Assembly (NCBI GenBank): GCA_030744435.1
Contig: JASLQO010000031.1
Location: forward strand, 1 to 64,000
Reading direction: 5' to 3'
Source of the DNA: JASLQO01 sp002327525
GTDB lineage: Bacteria; Pseudomonadota; Gammaproteobacteria; Pseudomonadales; Azotimanducaceae
DNA length: 64,000 bases
The notes beneath the pieces were generated by a model, which worked only from the letters and a program-made list of their open reading frames with translations, had not been told where the DNA came from and did no database searches. Positions within the stretch are counted from its first letter, which is position 1. Each line of letters starts with the position of its first letter. This document shows, piece after piece, positions 7,812 through 17,065 of the stretch. The position numbers were made by a program, and so were the translations under genes.

Positions 7812-8826
7812 CGAACAGCGCCTCGCATCCGGTCCCGTCCAGCAAGTGGTCCACAAACGACCGATCGTCACCGTCCAGACGAACGTATTCCTGACGAAGC
7901 CACTGCAGGCACTTGGCTTGATACGGGAACGGCTCTTGCAGCCAGGTGCGCCCGTCGATTTCCGTTCGTACTTCGGCCGCGCCCTCGTCCACGGCCCGGG
8001 CGTTGGCGAGCAGCGCAGGTACGTGGACTCTACCCACTTCCGCCAGTAGCGGCCTCAGCGTATCCGGCAGGTCATCCCGGTCGAACCAGCTGGCATCGTC
8101 GGGCACACCGGTCGTGTCCTCCATGTACATGACCCAGGCAAACACCTGCGGCGAGCGCAACAGGGTCTCCGCCATCGGCGTCGGATCGAAGGCAGTAAGC
8201 TGGGTGAGTTGGCCGAAGAAGGCGAAATCACTCGCGGATGGCCGCTGGCCGAGAACGAAGGGACCGTTTCTTATGTGCACATCGAAACAATCGAGAAAGC
8301 GTTTGTAGCTGTCTTCGATGACAGGCGCGGTGGTGTCGTTACTGCCCACCACGTAAAGGCGTCCAATTTGCCTGTCGCGAATGTAATCCTTCATCGGCGC
8401 AATCTGCTCTTCGGGCGCGGTCAGCATCCCCCAGCGCGGCAGAATCTCCCCAGCGCGGTGGATGTCGTCGCCGTAGTACCACCGATAGTGAAACATCGCC
8501 TTCGTGAGCCACTCATCGGCGTAGTCCTCCAGCAGGTAGTCGATGAACGCGAGCGCAGCATCCGACGGTATGACCGAGCGGCCGAACGCCATGTCTTCCA
8601 GCTGGCGGATGATGGGTGTCGAGTCCACCACCGCTTCCAGTTCGCCGTGGGCATCCGGAAAATAGAACGTCGGTGCAAGCTGCACCTTGGCTTTCGGAAG
8701 GTCACTTGAGTCGTTTCGGAAAGAGCGAATGATCAGCTCGTAAGGAATGTGCCGGTAGCGCAGCAGGGCTAACATTTTGCGCGTGTACGGTGAACCCGGC
8801 GCCCCACTCAGCTTGATTCGGTCCAT
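7795..8826 (-). CDS. Glutathione S-transferase N-terminal domain protein
   Basis: 343 aa from the ATG at 8826, which has GGAGGA 6 bases upstream; the 40 residues of open frame before it are rejected. The N-terminal 80 residues have a thioredoxin/GST fold (KLSGAPGSPYTRKMLALLRY, then VDSTPIIRQLE, the SNAIL-type glutathione-binding loop). The middle is an all-helical GST C-domain (FVLGQRPSASDFAFFGQL), and about 100 extra C-terminal residues follow. Such long forms are usually of unknown substrate. Convergent with the PfkB gene. Confidence 0.8.
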   Translation of the reverse strand: MDRIKLSGAPGSPYTRKMLALLRYRHIPYELIIRSFRNDSSDLPKAKVQLAPTFYFPDAHGELEAVVDSTPIIRQLEDMAFGRSVIPSDAALAFIDYLLEDYADEWLTKAMFHYRWYYGDDIHRAGEILPRWGMLTAPEEQIAPMKDYIRDRQIGRLYVVGSNDTTAPVIEDSYKRFLDCFDVHIRNGPFVLGQRPSASDFAFFGQLTQLTAFDPTPMAETLLRSPQVFAWVMYMEDTTGVPDDASWFDRDDLPDTLRPLLAEVGRVHVPALLANARAVDEGAAEVRTEIDGRTWLQEPFPYQAKCLQWLRQEYVRLDGDDRSFVDHLLDGTGCEALFVKPAA

Positions 8827-8894
8827 TGAGCTTCCTCCGTCGACCGACGAGCTTACCGCTTTCCGCAAACCCACGGTACTGCCACAATGCAGGA

Positions 8895-9795
8895 ATGGAT
8901 GTACCCTCCGAGAAAAACCGCTCGTTGGAGCCGAATGCGGCAGCAATCGCCCGCACGTTAGAGCGGGTCACCCAACGCATCGTCGAAGCCCACAGTAACG
9001 CCGCGCGGCCGTCGGCTCGCCGACCAACGTCGATATGGAACTCATCGAGGCGCTGATCGAACCGTTACCCGAATCCGGTAGCGATCTCGGCTCATTGCTC
9101 GACGAAATGTTCGACGAGGGTCCGCATGGCAGCGTGAACGCCGCTCTCCCACCTTCATGGCCTATATCCCCGGCGGCGTTCTGGGCGATGCAGCAATTGC
9201 CAAACTCATCGCCTCGATGCTCAATCATTATGTCGGCATGCCAGCGAGCGCACCAGTACTCGCCTAGTTCAAGGCCAATGTCCTGCACTGGTTTGCCGAG
9301 ATAGTGGGATACCCGGCAGGCGCCGGTGGATTTCTAACCTCGGGAGGATCGCTTGCCACGCTCACCGCCGTCATCACGGCGCGCTATACGAGACTCGGCG
9401 AGCAGTTCCTCGACGCTGTTCTCTACGTCAGCGAACAGTCGCATTTGTGCGTGTGCAAAGTAGCACGCCTTGCCGGTATCCCGGACGAGAAACTCGATCT
9501 CGCCACCTATCCGCACGAGCGCCTCAGCACAATCGATGCGTTGTCCATCCTCGCTCCGCCTGAACTCACCGCGCTCACATTCGCCTGCCGCGGCGATGTC
9601 GATCTGGAGGAGAGCAACGCTCGATCAAAGCGCCTGCTCTAACGTATCAACACGCTGAATCGGGTGACCCTGTCAGGTACGATACTGGGAAAGCGCTACG
9701 CCATACGTGTGGCCATCGTGTCCTACCGCACACACCGTGAACATCTAAGCATGCTGCTGGAGGATATCAACACTGCTCTGGAGGAAGATGAATGA
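8895..9795 (+). pseudogene. Decayed PLP-dependent (aromatic-L-amino-acid type) decarboxylase
   Basis: Family-like segments lie in order but in different frames: LEPNAAAIARTLERVTQRIV, then ELIEALIEPLPESGSDLG, then FMAYIPGGVLG, then EIVGYPAGAGGFLTSGGSLA, and a C-terminal VSYRTHREHLSMLLEDIN. There are frameshifts near 9000 and 9150, an in-frame TAG near 9266, another stop near 9640, and the PLP-binding region with the active lysine is missing. The intact family is about 480 aa; only about 300 codons remain. Non-functional as a decarboxylase. Confidence 0.85.
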
Positions 9796-9962
9796 CCGAC
9801 CTTGAAGAACTGACCAGCTGGACCGACCAGAACTGCCCGGTCTCTATTCGGGGTAAGGCCATCAAATATGCCGGCGGCAGCAAGGCCATGACCATCGCCG
9901 GCGGCAGTTCCGAGGTGCAGCTCAACATCATCTCGAAACGCGTGCTGGGATTGCCGGACTAG
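9792..9962 (+). CDS. Small hypothetical protein coupled to the decarboxylase remnant
   Basis: 56 aa beginning MTDLEELTSWTDQNCPVSIR and ending NIISKRVLGLPD, with normal codon use. Its ATG overlaps the old decarboxylase stop (ATGA), so it was probably translated by coupling to that gene. The intact frame downstream of a broken partner suggests either recent decay of the partner or an independent role. No family recognised. Confidence 0.45.
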   Translation: MTDLEELTSWTDQNCPVSIRGKAIKYAGGSKAMTIAGGSSEVQLNIISKRVLGLPD

Positions 9963-9986
9963 CGACTTTCGGGACAGGAAGCAGCT

Positions 9987-11006
9987 ATGAATCCACAGCA
10001 GCTATCAGACTGGCTCGAGCAGTATCCGAGAATACGACTCGCCCACTTGCCCACCGCACTGGAACCGCTCGACCGACTCAGCACCGAACTCGGCGGCCCG
10101 CGCATCTGGTTCAAGCGCGATGACTGCACGGGGCTCGCCACTGGCGGCAACAAGACCCGTAAACTCGAGTATCTCATGGCCGATGCAAAGGCTGCGCAAG
10201 CGACAACCGTGGTGACCTATGGCGCGGTACAGTCCAACCACGCGCGCCAGACCGCGGCCGCCTGCGCGCGCCTGGGGCTGTCCTGTCACCTCGTCTTGAG
10301 CCGTGTCGTACCCTGGCGACATCCGGATTACGAGAGCAATGCCAACGTGCTCCTCGACAACCTCCTGGGCGCTAGCGTTCATCGCGTTGACTTCGCCGAT
10401 ACCCCGGGTTATGCGAAGGATCTCATCAAGACTCTGGGCGAGCAGGATCAGCAGCCCTACGTGATTCCGCCCGGGGGCTCCAACGCTATCGGCGCGCGTG
10501 GCTATGTTCGTTGCGCACTGGAACTGGTCGAGCAGAGTCCGGGCAACCTGGAACTCACCGATGTCGCGCATGCAACCTCGAGCACCGGCACCCAGGCGGG
10601 CCTACTGATCGGCTTCGCACTCGCTGACGCCGACGTACGCGTGCACGGCATCAATGTATCCGCCTCCGACCGTGAGGAGATAGTCACGAATCTGAGGGGC
10701 GTCATCCATGCATCGGGCGAGACGCCGGAGATTGGTGAGGAGCGTGTGCACGTGGATCACCGCTATATAGGTGAGGGCTACGGGCTGCCAACGCCGGAAA
10801 CCCTCGCCGCCATCCGCATGGTCGCGGAGCTCGAGGGTATCGTGCTCGATCCTGTGTACACGGGCAAAGCGATGTCGGGCCTGATCGATCGCGTCGCCAT
10901 CGGCGAATTCGATCACGCAAACGACGTGGTGTTCATCCACACGGGTGGCACGGCGACGCTTCCGGTTTACGACACGGCCTTCGCCCAGGGGCCACTAGGT
11001 AAATAA
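9987..11006 (+). CDS. dcyD: D-cysteine desulfhydrase / ACC deaminase family PLP enzyme
   Basis: 339 aa, fold-type II PLP enzyme. IWFKRDDCTGLATGGNKTRK contains the PLP lysine (in GGNKTRKLEYL), followed by YGAVQSNHARQTAAAC and a C-terminal HTGGTATLPVY phosphate loop. These fit D-cysteine desulfhydrases, which give pyruvate, ammonia and sulfide, and the related 1-aminocyclopropane-1-carboxylate deaminases; the split between the two cannot be settled by eye. An AGGA lies 9 bases before the ATG. Followed by a palindromic repeat rather than a U-tract terminator. Confidence 0.85.
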   Translation: MNPQQLSDWLEQYPRIRLAHLPTALEPLDRLSTELGGPRIWFKRDDCTGLATGGNKTRKLEYLMADAKAAQATTVVTYGAVQSNHARQTAAACARLGLSCHLVLSRVVPWRHPDYESNANVLLDNLLGASVHRVDFADTPGYAKDLIKTLGEQDQQPYVIPPGGSNAIGARGYVRCALELVEQSPGNLELTDVAHATSSTGTQAGLLIGFALADADVRVHGINVSASDREEIVTNLRGVIHASGETPEIGEERVHVDHRYIGEGYGLPTPETLAAIRMVAELEGIVLDPVYTGKAMSGLIDRVAIGEFDHANDVVFIHTGGTATLPVYDTAFAQGPLGK

Positions 11007-11023
11007 GGTAACTTGAGGGTATC

Positions 11024-11098
11024 TGGCCCGTTCCAGGACAAGGCGAGGTCAGCCTCCCCATACGGGCAAGGGCTTCAACGCAGGATTGGAACGGGCCA
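11024..11098. repeat. REP/MITE-like palindromic element
   Basis: A perfect 12-base inverted repeat (TGGCCCGTTCCA at 11024-11035, TGGAACGGGCCA at 11087-11098) encloses a nested stem (AGCC/GGCT and CCC/GGG). The inner edges read GGACAAGGC and CAACGCAGGA, a layout resembling short dispersed palindromic elements of proteobacterial genomes. It sits between two co-directional genes and could fold as a large hairpin in the transcript. I found no second copy in this window. Confidence 0.6.
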
Positions 11099-11200
11099 AT
11101 GGTGTGCTGTCCCCCTCCGGCATACTGTGAAGGAAAGCTTCGGTGATAGCGGTTCTGCGATTAGACTACGCTATTGCTCAGGAACTTCGGACACTCACAC

Positions 11201-12136
11201 GTGCCACAACATCATTCTCTCATCGTTCTCGGCTCGGGTCCGGCCGGTTACACGGCCGCACTCTACGGCGCGCGAGCAAATCTGAAACCCGCACTCATCA
11301 CCGGCATCGAGGTAGGCGGTCAGCTCACCACCACCACCGAAGTAGAAAACTGGCCCGGTGGTCATGCTGCATTGCAGGGTCCCGAGCTGATGATGCAGAT
11401 GGCCGAACATGTGGAGCGTTTCGATGCAAGCATCGTAAACGACCATATCCATACCGTGGCCCTGGCGGACCGGCCGATCCGCCTCGATGGTGACTCCGAA
11501 ACTTATACGTGTGACGCCCTCATCATCGCAACCGGCGCATCCGCCCGTTATCTTGGGCTGGCCTCCGAAGAAGCATTCAAGGGTCGGGGCGTGAGCGCCT
11601 GCGCAACCTGTGACGGCTTCTTCTACCGCGACCAGGATGTCGCCGTCATCGGCGGCGGTAACACGGCAGCCGAGGAAGCCCTGTACTTGTCGAACATCTG
11701 TGAGCGCGTGTACCTCGTCCACCGCCGTGACGAACTGCGCGCAGAAAAGATCCTGCAGCAGCGCATCTTCGCCCGCGAAAATATCGAACCGCTGTGGAAA
11801 CACACTCTCGCCGAGGTGCTCGGAGACGACTCGGGTGTCACTGGCATGCGCATATGCAGCACCGACGGCGTGGAGCGCGATGTCGAACTCGCAGGCGTGT
11901 TCATCGCCATCGGACACACCCCCAACACTGAAATCTTCGAGGGTCAGCTCGACATGCAGGGCGGATACATCTGTACCCGCAGCGGACTCGATGGCAACGC
12001 CGCGGCTACCAGCGTACCGGGTGTGTTCGCCGCGGGAGACGTCGCCGATCACGTTTACCGGCAGGCCATCACGTCAGCTGGTTTCGGCTGCATGGCCGCG
12101 CTCGATGCGGAGAAGTATCTCGACTCCCTCGTCTAG
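11201..12136 (+). CDS. trxB: Thioredoxin reductase
   Basis: 311 aa from the GTG at 11201. FAD-binding GSGPAGYTAALYGARA near the N-terminus, redox-active CATC (C134, C137), NADPH-binding GGGNTAAEEALYL, and C-terminal FAAGDVADHVYRQAITSAGFG are all intact. It reduces thioredoxin with NADPH in the cytoplasm. A TTG at 11174 gives a 320-aa alternative; neither start has a well-placed ribosome site. E. coli TrxB has a similarly short extension before the first strand, which favours the GTG. Confidence 0.95.
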   Translation: MPQHHSLIVLGSGPAGYTAALYGARANLKPALITGIEVGGQLTTTTEVENWPGGHAALQGPELMMQMAEHVERFDASIVNDHIHTVALADRPIRLDGDSETYTCDALIIATGASARYLGLASEEAFKGRGVSACATCDGFFYRDQDVAVIGGGNTAAEEALYLSNICERVYLVHRRDELRAEKILQQRIFARENIEPLWKHTLAEVLGDDSGVTGMRICSTDGVERDVELAGVFIAIGHTPNTEIFEGQLDMQGGYICTRSGLDGNAAATSVPGVFAAGDVADHVYRQAITSAGFGCMAALDAEKYLDSLV

Positions 12137-12212
12137 CCGAAGCAGTGCGCCGCTACCGAATTCAAGGTGTTGCCGAGACGAACGGAATCTCCCACCGCAA
12201 GCTCGTCACACG

Positions 12213-12728
12213 TCACAGCAACCCGAATTCCGTCAGATCACGAACAAACCAAGGCGTATAGCACGACGGGTGAGCGGTCACGTCGCCGGCAAGGTCCTCA
12301 ATGCTCACGAACTCGATCTGCGCCACCTCGACCGGATCCGGCTCGAACGGACCGTCGTGGACACAGCGAAATGCCTGCTGTTCTTCTGCGTCTATCGCGC
12401 CCTGTGCCGTCTCGAAGCGAAAGCGCCTGACGGTACCGATCTCCGTCAACGCAACACCGGCTACGCCTAGTTCTTCCCGCAGACCGCGAAGTGCACCCGC
12501 TTCGAACGTCTCACCCGGCTGCAGGTGCTCACCCACCGCGTAGTCCCAGAGCCCCGCATATAGATCCTTGTCCTGCGAGCGTTTCTGAATGAGCATCTCT
12601 GCGCTGGTATTGTAGAGAAACACGTGGGCTGAGCGGTGCCACAGGCCCAGCCGATGCACCTCCGAGCGCGCGACCAATCCCACCAGAGCACCGGCCTCAT
12701 CAAAAACCTCGAACTGCTCTTCGCCCAC
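12213..12728 (-). CDS. Nudix hydrolase (YfcD/IPP-isomerase-like)
   Basis: 171 aa. The Nudix box is intact: GEHLQPGETFEAGALRGLRE then ELGV, matching Gx5Ex7REUxEExGU. The N-terminal EVFDEAGALVGLVARSEVHR and HRSAHVFLYN segments resemble the YfcD/isopentenyl-diphosphate isomerase-like branch. The probable reaction is hydrolysis of a nucleoside diphosphate derivative, substrate unknown. GTG start 4 bases after the SDR stop, so it is the second gene of a two-gene operon. Confidence 0.88.
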   Translation of the reverse strand: MGEEQFEVFDEAGALVGLVARSEVHRLGLWHRSAHVFLYNTSAEMLIQKRSQDKDLYAGLWDYAVGEHLQPGETFEAGALRGLREELGVAGVALTEIGTVRRFRFETAQGAIDAEEQQAFRCVHDGPFEPDPVEVAQIEFVSIEDLAGDVTAHPSCYTPWFVRDLTEFGLL

Positions 12729-12732
12729 GGTG

Positions 12733-13404
12733 TCACACCAACCCGGTCACCGGCACCAGCGCGCCGTGAACATCGCTGGCCGACTCGGAGGCCAGAAAGC
12801 ACACCACGTTGGCCAGCTTCTCCGGGCTCACCCACTTCGAATAGTCGGCATCGGGCATGTCCGCGCGGTTGCGCGGTGTGTCGATGAGGCTCGGCAGCAC
12901 CGCGTTGACGTTAATTCCTTGCCCGCGCACCTCCTCGGACAGCGCTTCGGTCAATCGCATGACCACGGACTTGGCCACCGTGTAGGCACCCATATTCACC
13001 TGTCCGTGGAGTGCCCCAAGAGCGCCCACATTGACGATACTACCTCGTCCACGTTCGATGAGTACCGGGACCGCTGTGGCCAGCACATTACGCAGCGTAC
13101 GCACGTTGATGTCGAACATGCCATCCCACATCGCATCATCGATCTGGTAGACGGGTGGGCCCATGTCGAACCCTCCCGCGATGTTGCACACCGCATCGAG
13201 GGCGCCGACCGACGAGAGGCATGCCGAGGTCGCCGCTTTGTCCAGCAGGTCCACCGAGTGCGTGGGACCGAGACCGGACTCGAACCCCTCTACCACATCC
13301 ACGAGCACCACTTTGGCACCGCACTGCACGGCCTTACGCGCCACGGCATCCCCCAATACTCCGGCGGCACCCGTCACAGCTACCGTTTTTCCTTCGAGAT
13401 TCAT
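12733..13404 (-). CDS. SDR family oxidoreductase
   Basis: 223 aa. NAD(P)-binding VTGAAGVLGDAVARKA at residues about 9-24, NIAGG strand, catalytic YTVAK (Tyr and Lys four apart) and a preceding Ser-poor GALGALHGQVN segment where many SDRs have the catalytic Ser. The ATG at 13404 is preferred to the GTG at 13419. Substrate not predictable. First gene of the SDR-Nudix pair; divergent from the molybdopterin gene with a 115-base gap. Confidence 0.85.
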   Translation of the reverse strand: MNLEGKTVAVTGAAGVLGDAVARKAVQCGAKVVLVDVVEGFESGLGPTHSVDLLDKAATSACLSSVGALDAVCNIAGGFDMGPPVYQIDDAMWDGMFDINVRTLRNVLATAVPVLIERGRGSIVNVGALGALHGQVNMGAYTVAKSVVMRLTEALSEEVRGQGINVNAVLPSLIDTPRNRADMPDADYSKWVSPEKLANVVCFLASESASDVHGALVPVTGLV

Positions 13405-13519
13405 CACAACCCGGTCCACGCCTTATCGAGGTGACATCATACCCAGTCACGCTGCCGGTGTTGTCCTCCCGGCACCACGACGGGATAATCGCTCGCTTCG
13501 TCAGCGGGATTTTGATCGG

Positions 13520-15628
13520 ATGGAAACCAAGCATACCTATTGTCGTATATGCGAACCGGGCTGTGCACTCATCGCCGAGACGTATGGTGACACCGTTACC
13601 CTCAGACCCGACAAGGAACACCCCGTCCACAGGGGCTTCATCTGCCACAAGGGCCTGAATTTCACCGAAATGCACTTCGATCCCGACCGGCTCGATTTCC
13701 CGATGCGGCGAACAAACGCGAAATCTCCTACGTCACGGGCAGAGTTCGAACGCATCGGTTGGAGCGATGCCATCGATGAAATCGCCGCGCGCCTGCAAAG
13801 CGTTCGTGAAAAGTGGGGGGATGACGTCATCGGCATGTACGTCGGCAACCCATCCGCTTTCAATTCCACGGCACGCGACGCTGCGCGTCAGTTCGCCCGG
13901 GCGGTCGGTGTCAGTTACTCATTCGGGTCCGGCACCCAGGACTGCAGCAACAAGTTCGCGGGCGCGGAGGCAATGTTCGGAACCGCCAACCTGCATCCCA
14001 TTCCCGACTTCACGCATACCGAATACCTGCTGAGTGTCGGAGCCAACCCGCGTATCTCGCATATGAGTTTCGTACACACGACGGATCCAATGGGCGCGTT
14101 GCGCGACATGGTGCGACGCGGCGGCAAGGTGCGCCACATCAACCCCCGGCGCATCGAGTCCGCTACACCGGCCACGGGCGAGGTTACGCTCATCAAGCCA
14201 GACACGGATCTCTACTTTCTCGCCGCGCTCATCGAGAGTATCCAGCGCTCTGGCTGTATCGATGAGGACTACATTTCAGCCCATGGCGTAAACTCGCAGG
14301 GCTTGTTCGATTTCGTCGCGCGCTATCCCGCCGAACGCGTGACCGATGTCGTCGGCATCAGCGCGGAGATGATTCACCAGATCGCCGCCGAGTTCGCGGG
14401 CGCCGCATCGGCAAGCGTACACATGTCCACCGGGGCGAACATGGGACGTCAGGGTACGCTCGCGTATTGGCTGCTCAACATGTTGAGCCTGACAACCGGC
14501 AATCTGGGCAGGCGCGGCGGCAACCTGTACTCGCCGGGGTATTTCCCCGCCGCCACCGTGGGGAAACCGCGTACCGACGATCCTTTCTTCGACACCGAAT
14601 TCGGCGAACTGCGCACCATCCTCGGCAATCTGCCCGCAAACCTCATGCCGGAGTACATCGAGAGCGGCGCGTTGAAGGCGCTGGTCGTCATGTCGGGTAA
14701 TCCGCTCCTGTCCGTGGGCGGTGAAGCGCGCCTGCGCGAGACGTTCGCCGCCCTCGAGCTGCTCGTGGTGATCGACATCTACCCGAGCGCCACCGCCGAG
14801 TTTGCCGACTACGCGTTACCGGCCACCGATTGGTTGGAACGTGCCGATATAAATGCCGTTGCGCTCGGCTATCAGCCGCAGCCCTACGTGCAGGTCACTG
14901 ACGCGGTGGTAGAACCCAGATTCGAGCGCAAAGCTGAATGGTGGATCTTTTCACGCCTGCTGCAGGCTCTGCACCAACCATCGCCGCTAGACGACCCCAA
15001 CTTCGATCCGATGGCACGTCACGATCGTCAGTTGGGCGGAGCCGATTTATCCCTCGAAAAAATCGAGGCGGCGCCTTCCCGGACCGTGCGTCTACAGGAT
15101 CCGGATCCGGCCTGGCTTTTCGAGATTGCCGTTCAGAAAGATGACGGCAAGGTGGACTGCTGCCCCACGCTGTTCACCCGGGCGTTCGATACCGCCGAGA
15201 CGCAGTTCTGCGAGCTGCTCGCGGAGCCCGCCGATCAGCTCAAACTCATCAGCCTGCGCACCAACTACATGGTAAATAGCTGGTTCCACAATCTCCCTTC
15301 GCTCAAGCGGGAGCAGGCTCTCGACAATCCGCTGCACATCCACCCTCGAGACGCCGAACGTCATGGGCTCACCGAGGGAGCGGAGGTATCGGTGGAATCG
15401 TCGGCCGGCCGGTTGGTCGCCACAATAAAACGCGATGACAGCCTGCGAGACGGGGTTGTCGCCATGACACACGGCTGGGGTCATGCCGCGAGTCCGGAGC
15501 TCTCACTGGCGCACAATTATCCGGGTGTCAATGTAAATGCCCTACTGCCGCACGGACCCGATAGTTACGAGAAACTCAGCAATATGTCCCACATGACGGG
15601 CATCGCGGTGACGCTGACCGCGATCTGA
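13520..15628 (+). CDS. Molybdopterin (bis-MGD) oxidoreductase, formate-dehydrogenase-like
   Basis: 702 aa from the ATG at 13520; the longer open frame to 13163 overlaps the SDR gene in antisense and is rejected. A [4Fe-4S] motif is formed by C8, C11, C15 and C42. C142 (GTQDCSNK) lies where FdhF/NapA-type enzymes have the Mo-ligating Sec or Cys. The C-terminal MopB domain (LRTNYMVNSWFHN to VNALLPHG) is present. No Tat signal, so cytoplasmic. No adjacent electron-transfer subunit is encoded. The substrate (formate, thiosulfate, other) cannot be told. Confidence 0.88.
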   Translation: METKHTYCRICEPGCALIAETYGDTVTLRPDKEHPVHRGFICHKGLNFTEMHFDPDRLDFPMRRTNAKSPTSRAEFERIGWSDAIDEIAARLQSVREKWGDDVIGMYVGNPSAFNSTARDAARQFARAVGVSYSFGSGTQDCSNKFAGAEAMFGTANLHPIPDFTHTEYLLSVGANPRISHMSFVHTTDPMGALRDMVRRGGKVRHINPRRIESATPATGEVTLIKPDTDLYFLAALIESIQRSGCIDEDYISAHGVNSQGLFDFVARYPAERVTDVVGISAEMIHQIAAEFAGAASASVHMSTGANMGRQGTLAYWLLNMLSLTTGNLGRRGGNLYSPGYFPAATVGKPRTDDPFFDTEFGELRTILGNLPANLMPEYIESGALKALVVMSGNPLLSVGGEARLRETFAALELLVVIDIYPSATAEFADYALPATDWLERADINAVALGYQPQPYVQVTDAVVEPRFERKAEWWIFSRLLQALHQPSPLDDPNFDPMARHDRQLGGADLSLEKIEAAPSRTVRLQDPDPAWLFEIAVQKDDGKVDCCPTLFTRAFDTAETQFCELLAEPADQLKLISLRTNYMVNSWFHNLPSLKREQALDNPLHIHPRDAERHGLTEGAEVSVESSAGRLVATIKRDDSLRDGVVAMTHGWGHAASPELSLAHNYPGVNVNALLPHGPDSYEKLSNMSHMTGIAVTLTAI

Positions 15629-17065
15629 TCAGACACCGGCGTCTCCAGGCTGACCCTGTTCCGCAAGCGCGAGTGCGTTCGCGAATCCGGAGTACTTCGG
15701 TTGATCGATGGCGACCTGATTGACGACACTCTGACGCAGGTGCTCGGCGAGCCCGTCGAGATCGAGCGTGATGGACCCGTCCCGCAGTCCGCGCGTGAGG
15801 CGCCAGCGTAGCGCCTGCAGATCCTCGTCACTGTGCAGCAGCGCTTGCAGCCGCTCTCGCTCCTGCCGGCGGGCTTTCGCGCCGACGGCTTCCTCCCGCA
15901 ACACGATGTCCAGCGAATTGCTCGCCACACGCGCCATGAATTGTGCACGCCCGCTGGTTTCCTTCATGACGTCGTTTCGCAGAAAGTCGCGCACACTCAC
16001 CAGCAGTTCGTCCACTCTCGGCATGTCTCCGGCGGTGTCCGGATCCGGATCCGGGCGCAGCACGTCAACCGGGCCGGGAATGAGATGATTCACGCAATCC
16101 ACCTGGCACTCCGAGGACCTACGCCCGATGGCCGGCCGTTCCACGGTCTGGTCGGGGCCAATACGGTAGTGTTCAGCCATGCCGAGGCAACCTATTGCCC
16201 ACCAGAAAGAACCGAACACCTCCCAGAACTTGACCCGATCCGGCTCAACGGCTTCCCCGGATACGGATTCATAACCATCGAATAGGTCTTGGTATTCGCC
16301 GAACCCACCCACGGGCAGGTCGCTGCGGCCGAATCGCCACGAGTTGGTACAAATCCAGCCCAGATCCCGCATCGGATCGCCGATGTGCGCAACTTCCCAG
16401 TCGAGCACCGCGATCACACCATGGCGCGACACCATCACATTCCCGTTGCGAAAATCATTGTGGACCAGCTTCATCGGTGCATCGGCAGGCAGGTGATCGA
16501 GCAACCACCGACCGGCGTAGTCGATCATCGGGTGTGCAGTATCCCACGCTTTGTACCGGTCCCAAGTCTGGTGAACGTACTGCTCCGGAGTCATCCGGGA
16601 GAGCACATCGTCAAGGCCCGTAACAGCGGTGTCTATGGCATGGATCCGGGCCAGTATCTCACCGCACTGATAGGCGAGACCCGGCCGCACCTCGTCGAGA
16701 TCCGGCGAACGTGCGATGCGTGCGCCGAGCGTCTCTCCTTCCAACCATTCCATGACGAATCCGTCACCGAGCCCGTCGGCTTCCTGAAGCACATAGTGAA
16801 CCTCGGGCTCCGGCACACCGGTCGCCGCCGCAGAACGCATCAGCAGCGCTTCTACAGCAAGTCCGGGATGTCCTGAGCTCGCCTCCACATGCAATCCCCC
16901 GGGCGCGCGGCGCATGGCAAACGGCTTATTTCCGGCACTGGTGCGCACGACGAGGCGGTAGGTCTCCTGACTGGCCCCGCCAGAGAGGCGGTCGGCCGAG
17001 ACTAGCGCCTCGACTCCACTCACCTCGCGGGTGAGGACATCCTCGAGCAGGCGCTCGAACTCCAT
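15629..17065 (-). CDS. Phosphotransferase family protein with C-terminal DUF6285
   Basis: About 478 aa. Residues 1-330 form an aminoglycoside-phosphotransferase/choline-kinase-like fold with the catalytic loop HNDFRNGNVM (HxDxxxxN) and the metal-binding LDWEVAHIGDP. The last about 110 residues match the helical DUF6285 domain, often found with acyl-CoA dehydrogenases. Such ACAD10-like kinases are thought to phosphorylate 4-hydroxyacyl-CoAs for beta-oxidation. The ATG overlaps the dehydrogenase stop (TGATG), with GGAGG 4 bases upstream. It ends one base after the molybdopterin gene. Confidence 0.85.
   Translation of the reverse strand: MEFERLLEDVLTREVSGVEALVSADRLSGGASQETYRLVVRTSAGNKPFAMRRAPGGLHVEASSGHPGLAVEALLMRSAAATGVPEPEVHYVLQEADGLGDGFVMEWLEGETLGARIARSPDLDEVRPGLAYQCGEILARIHAIDTAVTGLDDVLSRMTPEQYVHQTWDRYKAWDTAHPMIDYAGRWLLDHLPADAPMKLVHNDFRNGNVMVSRHGVIAVLDWEVAHIGDPMRDLGWICTNSWRFGRSDLPVGGFGEYQDLFDGYESVSGEAVEPDRVKFWEVFGSFWWAIGCLGMAEHYRIGPDQTVERPAIGRRSSECQVDCVNHLIPGPVDVLRPDPDPDTAGDMPRVDELLVSVRDFLRNDVMKETSGRAQFMARVASNSLDIVLREEAVGAKARRQERERLQALLHSDEDLQALRWRLTRGLRDGSITLDLDGLAEHLRQSVVNQVAIDQPKYSGFANALALAEQGQPGDAGV

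Noticed and set aside
13163..13519. N-terminal extension of the molybdopterin enzyme
   Set aside because: It lies antisense to the SDR gene, has no family similarity, and the Fe-S motif begins 8 residues after the ATG at 13520.
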